Shown: in pieces, positions 5,885 to 6,528 of the stretch
How the letters are laid out: each line of letters begins with the position of its first letter
How positions within the stretch are numbered: position 1 is the first letter of the stretch
From: Oscillospiraceae bacterium
Lineage (GTDB): Bacteria > Bacillota > Clostridia > Oscillospirales > CAG-272
Assembly (NCBI GenBank): GCA_015065205.1
Contig: SVQS01000110.1
Span: forward strand, 1 to 6,528
DNA: 6,528 nucleotides
Reading direction: 5' to 3'
Program-made: the position numbers and the translations under genes
Notes under the pieces: model-generated
The model's input: only the letters and a program-made list of their open reading frames with translations
Told to the model about the DNA's origin: nothing
Databases searched by the model: none

Positions 5885-6528
5885 TTACATACGCTCTTTT
5901 GCCGCTTGCAAAAGGGCGCTTTTTTCATTCGGTAGCCGTTCATCAATGACGTCATCGAGAAGAGCGTGGAGCATTTCGCCTATCTTCTTTCCCTCGGGGA
6001 TTCCAAGCGCCATCAGATCAGCACCGTCAATCGCAAGAGTACGCAAGGAAAGACAAGCATCCTCGGCACGAATTTCATCAATAACAGATGGAATTTCTGC
6101 AAGCTCTGGCGGCATCTCCCTAAAATCTGGCGCATGTGCCAAACGGTCACAACGTTTGATTTCCAAAAGACGGAGAATATCTGCATCAGAAAGCTTTTGC
6201 AAGAGACGTTTGACACGTTTTTTCTCTGCCGAGAGCGGGATATCGTGCCATTCAACCAAACGTTCCATACGGTGTATCGTTTCGTTATCAAAACGCAAGC
6301 GTAAGAGAATCTCTCGGGTAATCTCCACGCCAATGGGGGCATGCCCCTTGAAGTGTCCGCCTTGCTCGTCCTCGGTGTAGCACAGTGGCTTGCCAATGTC
6401 GTGCAAGAGGATGCCAAGACGTGTAATGAGATCATCGCTCTCACTCTCACAAAGCGCGAGTGCTTGCAGGGTGTGCTCAAACACGTCAAAGCAATGGTAT
6501 TTGGTGTTTTGACGTGTTTGAGCACACC
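5885..6528 (-). CDS. cca: CCA-adding tRNA nucleotidyltransferase, C-terminal HD-domain part (5' end outside window)
   Basis: The minus-strand frame is open to the window edge and encodes about 214 residues of a tRNA nucleotidyltransferase, which builds or repairs the 3' CCA of tRNAs. The visible part begins near the HD domain: QNTKYHCFDVFEHTLQAL matches the start of that domain in bacterial CCA enzymes. The HD metal-binding set looks complete: His of FEHT (6473-6475), His-Asp of LLHDIGKP (6398-6403), GHAPIG, and an Asp in RCDRLAH. The C-terminus has the family signature DLMALGIPEGKKIGEMLHALL, ending with RLPNEKSAL. The nucleotidyltransferase head domain is not in the window. A GTG at 6484 could be mistaken for a start, but the homologous residues run through it, so the gene is 5' truncated. 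HD domains in this family can carry phosphohydrolase activity; that is not shown here. The outermost residues (upstream of about 6508) lie in a suspicious inverted repeat and may be artefactual. Confidence 0.9.
   Translation of the reverse strand, partial: CAQTRQNTKYHCFDVFEHTLQALALCESESDDLITRLGILLHDIGKPLCYTEDEQGGHFKGHAPIGVEITREILLRLRFDNETIHRMERLVEWHDIPLSAEKKRVKRLLQKLSDADILRLLEIKRCDRLAHAPDFREMPPELAEIPSVIDEIRAEDACLSLRTLAIDGADLMALGIPEGKKIGEMLHALLDDVIDERLPNEKSALLQAAKERM
6470..6528. repeat. Perfect inverted repeat, at least 21-bp arms, at the window's right end
   Basis: Positions 6470-6490 and 6508-6528 are exact reverse complements with a 17-base spacer (6491-6507). The right arm stops only because the window stops, so 21 bp is a minimum. 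The whole element lies in the cca reading frame, over a segment encoding conserved HD-domain residues. It has no T tract and no RNA-gene features. A fold-back chimera at a contig end is the simplest explanation; a real DNA hairpin cannot be excluded. Confidence 0.9.

Noticed and set aside
5885..6484. Stand-alone HD phosphohydrolase of 199 residues starting at GTG 6484
   Set aside because: The residues just upstream in frame (QNTKYHCFD) match the CCA-enzyme HD domain and continue to the window edge, so the gene is a truncated cca rather than a short independent gene.
6013..6525. 170-codon minus-strand frame overlapping cca in another frame
   Set aside because: The cca frame carries the HD motifs and family C-terminal signature; this alternative has none.
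6470..6528. Transposon terminal repeat or attachment site
   Set aside because: The spacer is only 17 bases, there is no transposase or integrase in the window, and the cca frame is unbroken.

Overview
The window looks like a chromosomal segment of a Bacillota (Clostridia-type), probably host-associated, bacterium. This rests on strong AGGAG-type ribosome binding sites, a canonical SigA-type promoter, a lipobox lipoprotein with BspA-like leucine-rich, PepSY-like and 'DGDGIDEL' modules, and secreted RCC1-repeat proteins, a mix common in gut Clostridia. No species can be named from the sequence. I saw no mobile element, CRISPR array, tRNA or rRNA. No gene-free stretch exceeds 300 bases; the longest is 182 bases (5703-5884), which holds a terminator and a promoter.

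Layout. Positions 1-660 (+) are the C-terminal quarter of alanyl-tRNA synthetase, cut by the window edge. After 36 bases, with no convincing terminator, come two secreted-protein genes on the same strand. The first (697-2385) is a signal peptide, a seven-unit RCC1-type beta-propeller and a C-terminal beta-rich module. The second (2387-2893) is a small protein made of a signal peptide and essentially the same C-terminal module. One base separates them, so they are very probably translated as a coupled pair. A strong hairpin (2910-2935) closes this unit and lies directly against the stop of a convergent gene.

On the minus strand, 2940-5702 encodes a 920-residue multi-domain lipoprotein with its own extended -10 promoter (5771-5799). 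Upstream of it, 5885-6528 (-) is the C-terminal HD-domain part of a CCA-adding tRNA nucleotidyltransferase, also cut by the window edge, followed by its own hairpin terminator (5841-5880).

Functional picture. Two tRNA-metabolism genes flank a small cell-surface/secreted block of three genes of unknown specific function. The most notable points are the tandem pair sharing one uncharacterised beta-rich module, and a perfect inverted repeat of at least 21 bp at the extreme right end, inside the cca coding frame. That repeat may be a fold-back assembly artefact. I did not find clear evidence for a wholly new system; the secreted pair is the best candidate for something undescribed.
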